A stretch of 64,000 nucleotides of DNA from Runella aurantiaca (GTDB lineage Bacteria > Bacteroidota > Bacteroidia > Cytophagales > Spirosomataceae): NCBI RefSeq assembly GCF_003339505.1, contig NZ_QPIW01000003.1, positions 332,220 through 396,219 on the forward strand, written 5' to 3'. This document shows, piece after piece, positions 26,119 through 35,317 of this stretch. The notes under the pieces were generated by a model. It had not been told where the DNA came from and ran no database searches. It was given only the letters and a program-made list of their open reading frames with translations. The translations under genes and the position numbers were made by a program. Numbering within the stretch: the first letter of the stretch is position 1; every line of letters begins with the position of its first letter.

Positions 26119-27156
26119 TTAAAATTTAGGACACGATAGCTGTTTGTCTTTCTTTGAGCGACGATGACGGGGCGAAGGCTCGAAATCAAAGGTGTAAGCC
26201 ATCGAGATTTCGTGCGAACCACCACTCGGCAATCCCAACGACGAAATCGTAATGTCGTAGCTGTAACCAAACGAAAACTTATCTTGGCGATACCCAATCA
26301 GTGCGATGAGCGATTCGCGGTTGGTGATGTTGTCAACGTATTTCTTAATGGGCAGCCCACGGTACCAAAGCCCCAATACGATAGGAGAATAGGTAAGATA
26401 CACCCCCAAATCTAACTGGTCGTATTTGCCCTGAAATTTATAGTTAATAGCGGGTGAAATGCTCATTTCGCGGCTCCATTCATCGCCCAAACCAGTATAG
26501 CCCCCAAACGGAATGACTAAGCCCGCGTGAATACTTCCTTTGATGGGCAGACGCGTACCATCGGCTATCTGAAAAAATCCCTGCTCTGGACGATTGAGGT
26601 GGTGCGCTGATACTCCTACCCAATAACGGTCAGAATAAAGCAATAATCCCGTGGCGAAACTCATGTATCCAATCGTAGGCGTTCCGTTGGCGGCGAGGGG
26701 GTCAGCGGTAGGGTTTCCCGTAAAACCACGGTTGGTGTATTGGTCACCAAAAGTCAATTCGCGTAGGTCGGCGCGGCGATTGGCGTAGGTTCCCTGCAAT
26801 CCCATGCGTAGGGCGGTTGTTTCATTGAATTTAAGTTGATAGGCATATTGGGCCGATATTTCGGAAGTTCTCAAATTGCCCGTTCCCTGACTGTCGTTAA
26901 CAAACATCAAGCCCACACCGCTATTGACTCCTGAGAAGTAATGGTCAACGGCAAACGAAGTGGTAACGTAGTTGGCGGCTAGGCCGGGCCATTGGTTACG
27001 GTAGTTCATCATAACGCGCGGTGCCAAAGCCCCACCAGCAAAGGCAGGGTTAAGATACAAGGGGTTCGCGTAGAATTGCGAAAATTGAGGGTCTTGCGCT
27101 TGCGCAACCCAAAAAGATATACCTAACAGCAGGGTTAAAAGAAGTCTTCTCGTCAT
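26119..27156 (-). CDS. Type IX secretion membrane protein, PorP/SprF family
   Basis: A 345-residue outer-membrane protein with a signal peptide (LLLTLLLGISFWVAQA) followed by QDPQFSQFYANPLYLNPAFAG, the almost invariant start of PorP/SprF proteins. The remainder is a likely beta-barrel with alternating aromatic strands. PorP/SprF-type proteins act at the cell surface in type IX secretion, often for a particular CHU_C-type cargo, and in T9SS-dependent gliding. Many such genes sit next to a large cargo gene, but here none adjoins. The cargo at 285 is 26 kb away. Confidence 0.9.
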   Translation of the reverse strand: MTRRLLLTLLLGISFWVAQAQDPQFSQFYANPLYLNPAFAGGALAPRVMMNYRNQWPGLAANYVTTSFAVDHYFSGVNSGVGLMFVNDSQGTGNLRTSEISAQYAYQLKFNETTALRMGLQGTYANRRADLRELTFGDQYTNRGFTGNPTADPLAANGTPTIGYMSFATGLLLYSDRYWVGVSAHHLNRPEQGFFQIADGTRLPIKGSIHAGLVIPFGGYTGLGDEWSREMSISPAINYKFQGKYDQLDLGVYLTYSPIVLGLWYRGLPIKKYVDNITNRESLIALIGYRQDKFSFGYSYDITISSLGLPSGGSHEISMAYTFDFEPSPRHRRSKKDKQLSCPKF

Positions 27157-27397
27157 GATACCAAAGCTACCGCAAACATTTTGCCAAATTAATCATTAAA
27201 TCTCCGAGAATTTAACGGATTTTTCAAGCAAATGTTATTTAGGTTTAAAAAAAGGCCCTTGAAAAGATAGAATGCAACTTTTAGGGAGGTTTAGATTGGG
27301 AGATATTAGTGAGTTTTATGCGCAAAGATGGCAAAATAGAGCAATTCTGTTCATTATATTGTAGACTAAAAAACGGAAGAAAATTCTAGTTTCGGTT

Positions 27398-27428
27398 TTG
27401 ACAAGAGGTCGAGAAAGTGCTACATTTG
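27398..27428 (+). promoter_or_regulatory. Promoter of the toxin-antitoxin pair
   Basis: TTG at 27398-27400 and TACATTTG at 27421-27428 match the Bacteroidota -33/-7 consensus with a 20-base spacer. The transcript would start near 27434, about 30 bases before the antitoxin start codon. Confidence 0.7.
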
Positions 27429-27436
27429 ATATAATA

Positions 27437-27452
27437 TTAATAATATTATTAA
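27437..27452. promoter_or_regulatory. Possible autoregulatory operator of the toxin-antitoxin pair
   Basis: TTAATAATATTATTAA is a perfect 16-bp palindrome placed over the expected transcription start of the antitoxin gene. Its position suits an operator bound by the antitoxin or the complex. It is made only of A and T, so it could also arise by chance. Confidence 0.45.
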
Positions 27453-27464
27453 ACTTGAATCGAA

Positions 27465-27665
27465 ATGACTCAAACAGAGTTTATAAGGACATTCAATGCT
27501 TTTCCTACGAAGGATAGGCTTGCTATTGCCAAAAAAATTCAATTACAGATGGCCGATGAGCTTTTTGATGAATTAGATGCTGAACTGCCAGATGTGGAGA
27601 TTTCAATGTCTGAAATTCAAAAAGAGATAAAAGCCTTCCGTAATGCCCAAAAGAAAAAAAATTAA
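27465..27665 (+). CDS. Putative antitoxin of a PIN-domain module
   Basis: A 66-residue, mostly helical, acidic protein (ELFDELDAELPDVEIS) placed directly before a PIN toxin gene, which it overlaps by 23 bases. Overlapping small gene plus toxin is the standard toxin-antitoxin layout. No DNA-binding fold is obvious from the sequence. The call comes from context, not a recognised family. It has its own strong promoter, and its base content is more AT-rich than the surrounding genes, which suggests horizontal gain. Confidence 0.65.
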   Translation: MTQTEFIRTFNAFPTKDRLAIAKKIQLQMADELFDELDAELPDVEISMSEIQKEIKAFRNAQKKKN

Positions 27666-28074
27666 TGTGGTGGTTGATGCAAATTGGTACATATCAGCTT
27701 GCATTAATAGAAACTCCCGAAGAACACTTTACTATACGGTTTTAAAAAATACTCATTTGCAGATTTACTACTCGGCCGAACTGCTCCAAGAATTTGAGGG
27801 AGTAATTACTCGAAAAAAGTTCTCAAAAATTATCGCTCCCAATCAGATTATCAGGTTTATGTCACTGGCTATGCTATTTCTGAAGGAGGTGTCAATTTTA
27901 ACAAAGCCTACTTTAGTAAGAGATTCCAAAGATGATTACTTGCTAGGCATTTGTGAAAGTTGTAATGCCGATTTCTTAGTTACTGGTGATGCCGATTTGT
28001 TAAGTTTAGAAACGTACAATAATACAACGATAGTTACTATGGGGCAGTTTGTGAACCTGCTTAACTTAATGTAA
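27643..28074 (+). CDS. PIN-domain ribonuclease toxin
   Basis: A 143-residue PIN protein of the COG1569 type. The acidic residues of the metal site can be seen: Asp in VVVDANWYIS, Glu in LLQEFEG, Asp in RDSKDDYLLG and Asp in VTGDADLL. The N-terminal strand and the order of motifs match family toxins that cleave RNA. It starts inside the end of the antitoxin gene, so translation is coupled. It is followed by a strong bidirectional terminator. The target RNA is unknown. Confidence 0.85.
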   Translation: MPKRKKINVVVDANWYISACINRNSRRTLYYTVLKNTHLQIYYSAELLQEFEGVITRKKFSKIIAPNQIIRFMSLAMLFLKEVSILTKPTLVRDSKDDYLLGICESCNADFLVTGDADLLSLETYNNTTIVTMGQFVNLLNLM

Positions 28075-28086
28075 AATCATTAAATG

Positions 28087-28135
28087 AAAAACGCCCATAA
28101 AACAGTTGATTAATCAGCTGTTTTATGGGCGTTTT
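28087..28135. terminator. Bidirectional terminator between PIN toxin and RND pump genes
   Basis: A near-perfect long palindrome: arms AAAACGCCCATAAAACAG and CTGTTTTATGGGCGTTTT with a short AT-rich centre. Its A/T-rich ends give a T-run in both directions. It lies between genes that converge on it. Confidence 0.85.
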
Positions 28136-28156
28136 AGTTATTTCCTAAAATGTTTC

Positions 28157-31100
28157 TTACTCCACTACCGTCGAAGTTGTACTTGTTTTTTCGTTTTCTG
28201 TACGTTTTTGCTTGCCCATGCTGATTTTTTCAATCAGGACAAACAGTACGGGTACTACAAAAATAGCCAGCGAGGTAGCGGCCAACATTCCCCCAAATAC
28301 CGTCCAACCGATGGTCTTGCGTGATTCGGCAGCGGCACCGCTGGCAAACGCCAATGGCAACACACCCAAAATAAATGCCAACGAAGTCATGATGATGGGG
28401 CGAAGGCGCAATTGTACGGCTTCAAGCGTAGCTTTGACCAATTCCATGCCGCCGTCTACGCGCTCTTTGGCAAATTCTACAATCAAAATGGCATTTTTAG
28501 CGGCCAATCCAATCAGCGTAATCAACCCGATTTGGGCGTAGATGTTGTTGGATAAGTTGGGTAAAAACGTCAGCGTCAAAATAGAACCGAAGGCCCCGAT
28601 GGGAACGGCAAAAAGCACCGAAAATGGAATGGACCAGCTTTCGTACAAGGCCGCCAGAAACAAAAAGACAAAGACGATAGAAATGGCAAAAATGGTCGTG
28701 GTGCTGTCGCCTGCCTTGATTTCTTCGCTGCTCATGCCCGAAAATTCATAGCCATATCCAGCGGGAAGGGTTTGGGCGGCTACTTCCCGCAGCGCCGTAA
28801 TCGCTTGTCCACTGCTGAAGCCAGGTTTGGGCGTCCCGTTGATTTCGACCGAACGATAAATGTTATAGTGCGAAATCAAAGCGGGGTTTTCAACCACTTG
28901 TGTCGTGACCAAAGCACTCAGCGGAATCATGTTTCCTTCGCGGTTGCGCACGTAAAATTTCTCAATTTTATCCAACGACGAGCGGAAACTGCTGTCGGCC
29001 TGTACCACCACGCGGAAGTTTCGCCCGTAAAGGTTAAAGTCGTTGACGTAGTTACTTCCCAACATGGCCGACAATGAACTGAATACCTCTGAAACCGATA
29101 CGCCCAGTTTTTTGGTTTTTTCGCGGTCTACGTCAATTTTATAGCTGGGAGTTCGGGTGTTAAAAAAGGTAAAGGCCGCGCCGATTTCGGGGCGTTTGGT
29201 AAGCGCTCCCAGAAAATTACGGGCTACGCCCTCAAATTGCTGAATATTATCGGTGCTGGTGGTTTGCTGTATCTGAAACGTAAATCCAGACGTGGCACCC
29301 AAGCCCGGAATAGCGGGTGGTGCAATGGCCAAAACGCGCGCTTCGCGGATGTCGGCGGTGCGTTTTTGGATCTCTTTGATGACACTCTGCACGTGGTGCT
29401 CGGCACCTTTGCGCTCTGCCCAAGGGTGCAGGTTAATAAATAGCGTACCAACGTTGGATTTGTTGGAGAAACTGAGCACGTTCAACCCCGCTAAACCACC
29501 CACGACCCGTACTTCGGGAATGGATTCTACACGGGTCATGATTTCCTTAATCATCGCAATGTTGCGCGTGGTAGAAGTTGCTTCCTGCATTTCATACGTC
29601 ACAAAAAGGCGTCCTTCGTCTTCAACGGGGATAAAACCCGTTGGTTTATTTTTGAACAGGAAAAACAATCCTACAAACAAACACACCATCATCACCATCA
29701 CGTAGGGCGTACCTTTGATCCACTTTGCCACGCCGCTGGTGTAGGAAACCGACAAGCGCTCGAACCATTTGTTGAATCGGTCGAAGAATTTCTCCATTAA
29801 ATTCTTCTTATCGCCCGCTCCTTTGGAAGGGCGAAGCATGGTAGAACACAACGCCGGCGTCAGCGAAAGCGCTACGAAAGCCGACAACAGCACCGAAACG
29901 GCAATCGTAATGGCAAACTGCTGGTACAGACGCCCCACGATGCCCGGCACAAAACTCACGGGCACAAACACCGCCGCCAAAATCAAGGCAATGGCAATCA
30001 CGGGGCCAGAAATTTCTTTCATGGCCTTGGCGGTCGCTTCTTTGGGCGAGAGTTTTTCGTGGTCAATGTTGTGCTGAACGGCTTCTACGACCACAATGGC
30101 GTCGTCGACGACGATACCGATGGCCAACACGAAAGCAAAAAGCGTGAGGGTATTGATGGTAAATCCAAACGGGATAAAAAAGATGAACGTACCGATGAGT
30201 GAGACAGGAATGGCCAGAATCGGAATCAACGTGGCGCGCCAGTTTTGCAGGAACAAAAACACCACGATAATCACCAAAATCATGGCTTCGCCAAAGGTCT
30301 TTAATACTTCACTAATAGAAACCCGCACCACAGTAGCAGTTTCGGTCGGCATGACGTAGTCGATGTCTTTCGGAAACGTCTTTTTCATGGTTTCGAGGGC
30401 GTTTACTACTCCGTCGTAGGTTTCGAGGGCGTTGGCACCGGGCGCCTGATAAATCAGAATAAATGCCGCAGGTTTTCCGTTGACAAAGGCATTTACCCCA
30501 TAATCAAACTTTCCGAGCTCAACCCGCGCCACGTCGCGCAGGTACACCACGCGCCCTTCGGCAGGCGAGGAGCGCACCACGATGTCTTCAAATTGTTCTT
30601 TTGTGTTTAAACGACTGTTGGTCAGTATACTGTATTCAAATGTCTGGGTGTTGGGCTGCGGATTTCCACCCACGGTTCCCGCCGCAATCTGAAGATTTTG
30701 CTCCGAAAGTGCCGCCGAAATATCCGCGGGCGTCATTTTGAGGCTGGCGAGTTTGTCGGGATTTAACCAGATACGCATTCCGAAATCATCGGCGCGCGAT
30801 ACAATATCGCCCACTCCTTTGACCCGTTGGAGGGCATCTTTTAGGTAAATATTGGCGTAGTTTCCGATAAACTGCGCATCGTGCGTGCCTTTGGGCGAAT
30901 AAAGCGCCAATACCACCATGATGCTCGGCTGACGTTTTCGGACCGTAACCCCCAAACGTTTGACTGCATCGGGCAGAGAAGGCTCGGCTACGCTGACGCG
31001 GTTTTGCACGTCGAGTGCCGCAATGTTGACGTCGGTGCCCACCTCAAATACCACGTTGACGCCGCTTTGCCCGCTGCTCGTACTGGTACTCGACATATAA

Positions 31101-31330
31101 CTCATGCCCGGCACGCCGTTGACTTGGGTTTCGATGGCGGTGGTGGTGGTTTGTTCTACCGTTTGCGCATCGGCTCCGATAAAGTTCCCCGAAATCGTCA
31201 CGGTAGGAGGGGTCACATCTGGATACTGCGCAATGGGCAGGGTAGATAAAGCAATGAGTCCTACCAACACAATCACAATCGACGAGACGATGGCGGTAAT
31301 GGGCCTTTTGATGAAAATATCTGCAATCAT
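28157..31330 (-). CDS. RND efflux pump, inner-membrane transporter (AcrB/MexB type)
   Basis: A 1,057-residue hydrophobe/amphiphile-efflux RND transporter. It begins MIADIFIKRPITAIVSSIVI, the standard first helix. The proton-relay aspartate pair is in GIVVDDAIVVVEAVQ (TM4), and the periplasmic pore and docking domains fill the two large loops. TM10-12 repeat the family pattern, with GLAAKNAILIVEFAKE near the C-terminus. The pump exports drugs, bile-like compounds or lipids from the periplasm with proton exchange. It is the last gene of a three-gene leftward operon after tolC-like and adaptor genes. Its substrate cannot be predicted from sequence alone. Confidence 0.95.
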   Translation of the reverse strand: MIADIFIKRPITAIVSSIVIVLVGLIALSTLPIAQYPDVTPPTVTISGNFIGADAQTVEQTTTTAIETQVNGVPGMSYMSSTSTSSGQSGVNVVFEVGTDVNIAALDVQNRVSVAEPSLPDAVKRLGVTVRKRQPSIMVVLALYSPKGTHDAQFIGNYANIYLKDALQRVKGVGDIVSRADDFGMRIWLNPDKLASLKMTPADISAALSEQNLQIAAGTVGGNPQPNTQTFEYSILTNSRLNTKEQFEDIVVRSSPAEGRVVYLRDVARVELGKFDYGVNAFVNGKPAAFILIYQAPGANALETYDGVVNALETMKKTFPKDIDYVMPTETATVVRVSISEVLKTFGEAMILVIIVVFLFLQNWRATLIPILAIPVSLIGTFIFFIPFGFTINTLTLFAFVLAIGIVVDDAIVVVEAVQHNIDHEKLSPKEATAKAMKEISGPVIAIALILAAVFVPVSFVPGIVGRLYQQFAITIAVSVLLSAFVALSLTPALCSTMLRPSKGAGDKKNLMEKFFDRFNKWFERLSVSYTSGVAKWIKGTPYVMVMMVCLFVGLFFLFKNKPTGFIPVEDEGRLFVTYEMQEATSTTRNIAMIKEIMTRVESIPEVRVVGGLAGLNVLSFSNKSNVGTLFINLHPWAERKGAEHHVQSVIKEIQKRTADIREARVLAIAPPAIPGLGATSGFTFQIQQTTSTDNIQQFEGVARNFLGALTKRPEIGAAFTFFNTRTPSYKIDVDREKTKKLGVSVSEVFSSLSAMLGSNYVNDFNLYGRNFRVVVQADSSFRSSLDKIEKFYVRNREGNMIPLSALVTTQVVENPALISHYNIYRSVEINGTPKPGFSSGQAITALREVAAQTLPAGYGYEFSGMSSEEIKAGDSTTTIFAISIVFVFLFLAALYESWSIPFSVLFAVPIGAFGSILTLTFLPNLSNNIYAQIGLITLIGLAAKNAILIVEFAKERVDGGMELVKATLEAVQLRLRPIIMTSLAFILGVLPLAFASGAAAESRKTIGWTVFGGMLAATSLAIFVVPVLFVLIEKISMGKQKRTENEKTSTTSTVVE

Positions 31331-31391
31331 TTGGAGAGATTTTGTATTTGCGATTGTTGATTTCCGATTGAAATAAACAATTGTAAATGAG

Positions 31392-32501
31392 TTATTTGTC
31401 CGTTTTAATTAGTGCCCCTTCGCGTAAGTTTTGGACTCCTTCTACGGCGATTTTTTCACCTTCTTTCAATCCCTCTTTCACGATGATTTTGGTTCCCAAC
31501 GGTTGGCCCACTACAATTCTCCGCTGACTTACTTTGCTGCTGTCGCCCGCAACGTAGACAAAAAATTCGCCCAATTGCTCGGTCACGGATTTGTACGGAA
31601 TCACGACCGATTTGGTAGAGGCGCGGTTTAGTACCCGCACGGTTCCGGTCATGCCAGCGCGCAGTAAATTGTCGGGATTGGGGAAAATTAGGCGCGTTTT
31701 GATGGTTCCCGTTTGCGGGTCTACGGCGCGGTCAAGCAATTGAATTTTGCCAGGATGAGGATAAATATCGGGGCCAAAAGCAAGCGTAAATGTGGAGTCT
31801 TTGGAAGCTCTGTTTTTAAGTAAGGTCGCAAACCGATAGATTTCTTTTTGGTCCACGCCAAAATCAACGGCCAGTTGTCCATCGGTCGAGACGGTATTCA
31901 GCAAGGTTTGCCCTGCCGAAACCGCTGCGCCGGGTTTTACCAAAGATATACCAATCACACCATCAAACGGAGCGTACACTTTGGTATATCTTACGCTGGT
32001 AGATACCGCCGAAATATTGGCTTTGGCGGCTTCTGCCTGTTTCTTGGCTACTTCGAGTGCGGCGTCGGCATTGTCAACCAGTTGCTTGGCTACGGCGTCG
32101 TTTTTATCCAACTCATGGTAACGGTCAGCGTCTTTTTGGGCTTTGTTGACGTTGGCTTCCTGTACTTTTAGGTTGGCCACGGCCTGCTCATAATTGGCCG
32201 AATAAAGTTGCGCATCGATGGAGTATAAAAGCTGTCCTTTTTTCACCCGTGCTCCGTCCTGAAAATGTACCCCCGTAATAAAGCCCGTCACCTGCGGGCG
32301 CAGTTCAACTTGATTGATGGGCGTAATGCTGGCGGGGTATTCGTCGTAATAAACGGCGTCGGTGGTGGTGACTTCTTCCAACGTCACGGCCACGGCGGGA
32401 GGGGCCTGTTGGACCGCTTTTTGGTCCTCTTTTTTATCGCAAGACGTCAGCAAAACGATGGACAATGCGGCGGTAAAGTAGTGTATGGGATTCGAATACA
32501 T
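31392..32501 (-). CDS. RND efflux periplasmic adaptor (membrane fusion protein)
   Basis: A 369-residue periplasmic adaptor. A lipoprotein signal ends in LLTSC, so the mature protein is lipid-anchored in the inner membrane. The two lipoyl halves (VELRPQVTGFITGVHFQDGA and VYAPFDGVIGISLVKPGAAV) flank an alpha-hairpin at about residues 100-165. Beta-barrel and membrane-proximal domains follow, with the end segment GLKEGEKIAVEGVQNLREG typical of the family. It bridges the RND pump and the TolC-like channel. The pump gene begins 61 bases downstream. Confidence 0.94.
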   Translation of the reverse strand: MYSNPIHYFTAALSIVLLTSCDKKEDQKAVQQAPPAVAVTLEEVTTTDAVYYDEYPASITPINQVELRPQVTGFITGVHFQDGARVKKGQLLYSIDAQLYSANYEQAVANLKVQEANVNKAQKDADRYHELDKNDAVAKQLVDNADAALEVAKKQAEAAKANISAVSTSVRYTKVYAPFDGVIGISLVKPGAAVSAGQTLLNTVSTDGQLAVDFGVDQKEIYRFATLLKNRASKDSTFTLAFGPDIYPHPGKIQLLDRAVDPQTGTIKTRLIFPNPDNLLRAGMTGTVRVLNRASTKSVVIPYKSVTEQLGEFFVYVAGDSSKVSQRRIVVGQPLGTKIIVKEGLKEGEKIAVEGVQNLREGALIKTDK

Positions 32502-32522
32502 ATAATTCGGTGATTCAGTTTT

Positions 32523-33878
32523 TTAATAATTAAGTTGGCCAAGGGCGCGTTGTACGTCAATTTTATTGGAAAGTACTTGATAAAGCGCGTTGTAGTAGTT
32601 GATACGGGCCAGTCGTAAATCAGTCTCCGAAGCGATGACTTCGAGGTAGGTTTTGATGCCCGACCGGTATTGCAGTTGAAGAATATCATAGACTTCGCGC
32701 GCCAATTCCATGTTTTCTTTTTGGGTAAGCAAATTGGTCAAGCTCCCTTTATAGCTGCCCAAAGCCCGCACATATTCGGCGTTGACGTTGAGTTGCAGGC
32801 GCTTAATGTCCAAATCAATTCGTTTGAGCTGCCACTCGGCGGTATTGGTATTAATCTTGCGTTTTCCTCCTTGATAAATAGGAAACGAGAGCGTAATGGC
32901 CGCAAATGAATTGGGGAAATTTTTGGAGTACAAATCCAAAAACTGGTTGTTTTGAAAGTTCAAATTGTAGGCTCCGTTGGCCGCTACTGTGGGTAAATAG
33001 CTCCATTTGGTGTATTGATAATTATACTCCAATAAGCGCTTTTGGGTATTCAGCAACTGATATTCAATGCGGGAGGTATATTCGGCATTTTGGAGGGTAT
33101 CCAAAAAAAGCTCACGCTCCATTTGTAGGCTGTCGTACTGAAGATTTAGCTCTTGCGCTTTGGGATATGCCATCAAGGACTTGAGGTATTCGATTTTTCC
33201 TTTCAGAATTTCCTCGTTGCCTTTCTTTGAGGCTTTGGTATTATTGAGCGAAATCAGCGCCCGTTTGTAGTCAATTTTATCGGCCACGCCCGCTTTGTAC
33301 TGATTCTGCGCATCTTTTAGGCTGCGCTCTAGCCGGACGATGTCTTCGTTGGCCACGTCGATTTGTTGCTTGGTGGTCAAAACATCATAAAAGGCTTTGG
33401 AGACATCGACGGCCAAATCGGTTTTGTTGGAAGATGTCAGCTGATTGGCCTGTAATCGTACCTCGTTTTGGGTGCGTCGGGCCAAAAGCACGTCGCGGTT
33501 AAAAAGGGGTTGCGACACCGTAAACTGCCCCGCCGAGATATTGCTGACTCCCAACTTAACGGGATTGCCGCCAATGATGCTGGTTTGTACAATAAAGTTG
33601 TGTTGCAGGTTGTAATTGAAGTTGATTTGCGGATACCAATCGGCGAGCCGACTTTTGATGTTGTTTTCGGTAATGCGCTCATCAATCACCGATTGTTGGA
33701 TGGCGGGCTGATTTTTCAAAGCGTATTTCACGACCTCTTCCAAGGTGGCGTTTTCCAAGGTTCCGCCGTCGACCGATGCCTGCGATTGTGCCCAAAGCAG
33801 GCTGGGAGGCGGAGATAGGAAGGCAACGGTAATCAGCGCTAAAAAAAACTTTTTATCTGATTTTGACCAATAACTCAT
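32523..33878 (-). CDS. TolC-family outer-membrane efflux protein
   Basis: A 451-residue outer-membrane channel protein with an N-terminal signal sequence (KKFFLALITVAFLSPPPSLLWAQS). The body has the duplicated helix pattern of the OEP/TolC family, for example TLEEVVKYALKNQPAIQQS at the start and LQLQYRSGIKTYLEVIASET near the end, where the channel helices close. The adaptor gene starts 21 bases downstream, so tolC, adaptor and pump form one operon with a conventional but less common order. No regulator gene adjoins upstream, so control is not visible here. Confidence 0.93.
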   Translation of the reverse strand: MSYWSKSDKKFFLALITVAFLSPPPSLLWAQSQASVDGGTLENATLEEVVKYALKNQPAIQQSVIDERITENNIKSRLADWYPQINFNYNLQHNFIVQTSIIGGNPVKLGVSNISAGQFTVSQPLFNRDVLLARRTQNEVRLQANQLTSSNKTDLAVDVSKAFYDVLTTKQQIDVANEDIVRLERSLKDAQNQYKAGVADKIDYKRALISLNNTKASKKGNEEILKGKIEYLKSLMAYPKAQELNLQYDSLQMERELFLDTLQNAEYTSRIEYQLLNTQKRLLEYNYQYTKWSYLPTVAANGAYNLNFQNNQFLDLYSKNFPNSFAAITLSFPIYQGGKRKINTNTAEWQLKRIDLDIKRLQLNVNAEYVRALGSYKGSLTNLLTQKENMELAREVYDILQLQYRSGIKTYLEVIASETDLRLARINYYNALYQVLSNKIDVQRALGQLNY

Positions 33879-34390
33879 TCAGGGTAAAAATTATGATAGT
33901 AAGAGGAAATTGAAAGATATTTAGGCGGTGCGAAGTCGGATACTTCAAGAACCGTTGGGTAAAAAACGGCGTAGAAAAACGGAAGAATCGGCAGAATAAT
34001 GACTTCCACCCCTCGCTCTCCAGTGTTTGATTGCAGGAGCGAAGCTATATACGGGCAATGTTCTCATAGTGTTTAAATTCTTAAATGACCGGACTATATT
34101 CTTTCTGATTGTCTGTTAAATAGGATAAAACCAATGGACTTTTTAGAAAGTGTAACCGAGTCATTCGGGATGTTAAGAAAGTTGTGGTGGTGTGGATAGT
34201 AACGCAATGGGTATAAATTATAAAACAATAATTTTTTAAAAGCGTTCACGCTTGAGGCAGATATGGAGGAAGCATAAAGAATAATTTTCAATCATGAAAG
34301 GCTTCCTGATTGGAGTGTAAATGAGGAAAAAATCTTTAACATTGTACCAATTGTTTTCTAAAACTGATTCAGGCAATTCCCGACGTTGTT
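33879..34390. other. 512-bp intergenic region with no gene seen
   Basis: This lies between the leftward RND operon and the rightward LamG gene, so it should hold both promoters. I see no convincing TTG-N20-TAnnTTTG match, tRNA, repeat or protein-coding frame. It ends with a TTGTACCAATTG stretch about 40 bases upstream of the LamG start, which is too weak to call. Confidence 0.5.
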
Positions 34391-35293
34391 ATGAAAAAAT
34401 CCATTCCAATTATTCATCCATGCTTACTGTTTTTTTTTCTGACGATGTGGGTAGACTGTGCCGTGTATGGACAAGCCCCAAAGCGTTCTCTCAGTAAACT
34501 CCTCAGAACCAAAGGCTTAGTGGCATTGTGGGATTTTAAAGAACAAGAGGGACAGTCCAGAAAATCCCGGGGCACGGCGGATTTTCCGTTACAAGAACAA
34601 AACGGCACACTGCCCCGCATCAACGAAGGGCCACTGTCGGGCTATTCGGCGCTTTTTGGTAACAAGGCTTTTCTTTCGCTGCCCAATGCTGAAATCGGTA
34701 AGCTCAATATTCACGGTAAAAATCAGGGCGTGACCGTGGTGGCCTGGGTCAAGTGGACAGGAGAACAAACGGGATTTGTGGGAGGGATTTGGAACGAACA
34801 CCAAGACGGTGGCAAACGGCAGTACGGGCTGTTTGTGTCGTTGCCGTATTACAACGGTCGAAATCAGGTATGTGGTCATATTTCACTCACTGGCAAACCT
34901 ACGCCGCCGTTTCCTTATTCTATTGATTATTCGGCGAGTGAACAGACTGTGCCCGCCAATGAGTGGTGTTGCATTGCTTTTACGTACGATGGGCAATACA
35001 TTCGCTCGTATTTTAACGGTATTTTCAAAGCGCGTCCGACCGAACTCATCGACCATACCAAAGGCTTTGAGGGCTACCCCGAGGGTTTGACCCAATCCAA
35101 AAATCCGTATTATTTTCCCGACGGCATGGGCAACAACGGTTCTGATTTTACCGTGGGGGCTGTGCTACTTAAAGCGGGAATGGGTAATTTTTTTAAGGGA
35201 CAAATCGGCGGATTAGCCGTTTTTGACCGCACATTGAGCGATGCCAAACTGAAAAAGTTATCGGTAGCGTTTTTGGAAGGGGGGGGGCATTAA
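34391..35293 (+). CDS. Secreted LamG/concanavalin-like lectin domain protein
   Basis: A 300-residue exported protein with a signal peptide ending in AVYGQ. Residues of about 35-290 fit the LamG-type beta-sandwich found in concanavalin-like lectins, with LVALWDFKE at the start, VTVVAWVKWT in the middle and GQIGGLAVFDRTLSDAKLK at the end. Such domains bind glycans. No catalytic residues of a glycoside hydrolase are evident. The last codons read through a run of nine G bases (35279-35287), so slippage or a base-calling error would change only the final residues. The DUF4833 gene converges on it. Confidence 0.8.
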   Translation: MKKSIPIIHPCLLFFFLTMWVDCAVYGQAPKRSLSKLLRTKGLVALWDFKEQEGQSRKSRGTADFPLQEQNGTLPRINEGPLSGYSALFGNKAFLSLPNAEIGKLNIHGKNQGVTVVAWVKWTGEQTGFVGGIWNEHQDGGKRQYGLFVSLPYYNGRNQVCGHISLTGKPTPPFPYSIDYSASEQTVPANEWCCIAFTYDGQYIRSYFNGIFKARPTELIDHTKGFEGYPEGLTQSKNPYYFPDGMGNNGSDFTVGAVLLKAGMGNFFKGQIGGLAVFDRTLSDAKLKKLSVAFLEGGGH

Positions 35294-35317
35294 GCCACTC
35301 TTAGACAGGCTTAATGC
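35287..35317. terminator. Hairpin covering the ends of two convergent genes
   Basis: Perfect 10-bp arms GCATTAAGCC and GGCTTAATGC around an 11-base loop. The left arm carries the stop codon of the LamG gene, and the loop and right arm carry the end of the DUF4833 gene. It lacks a T-run, so termination is only likely. Confidence 0.55.
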
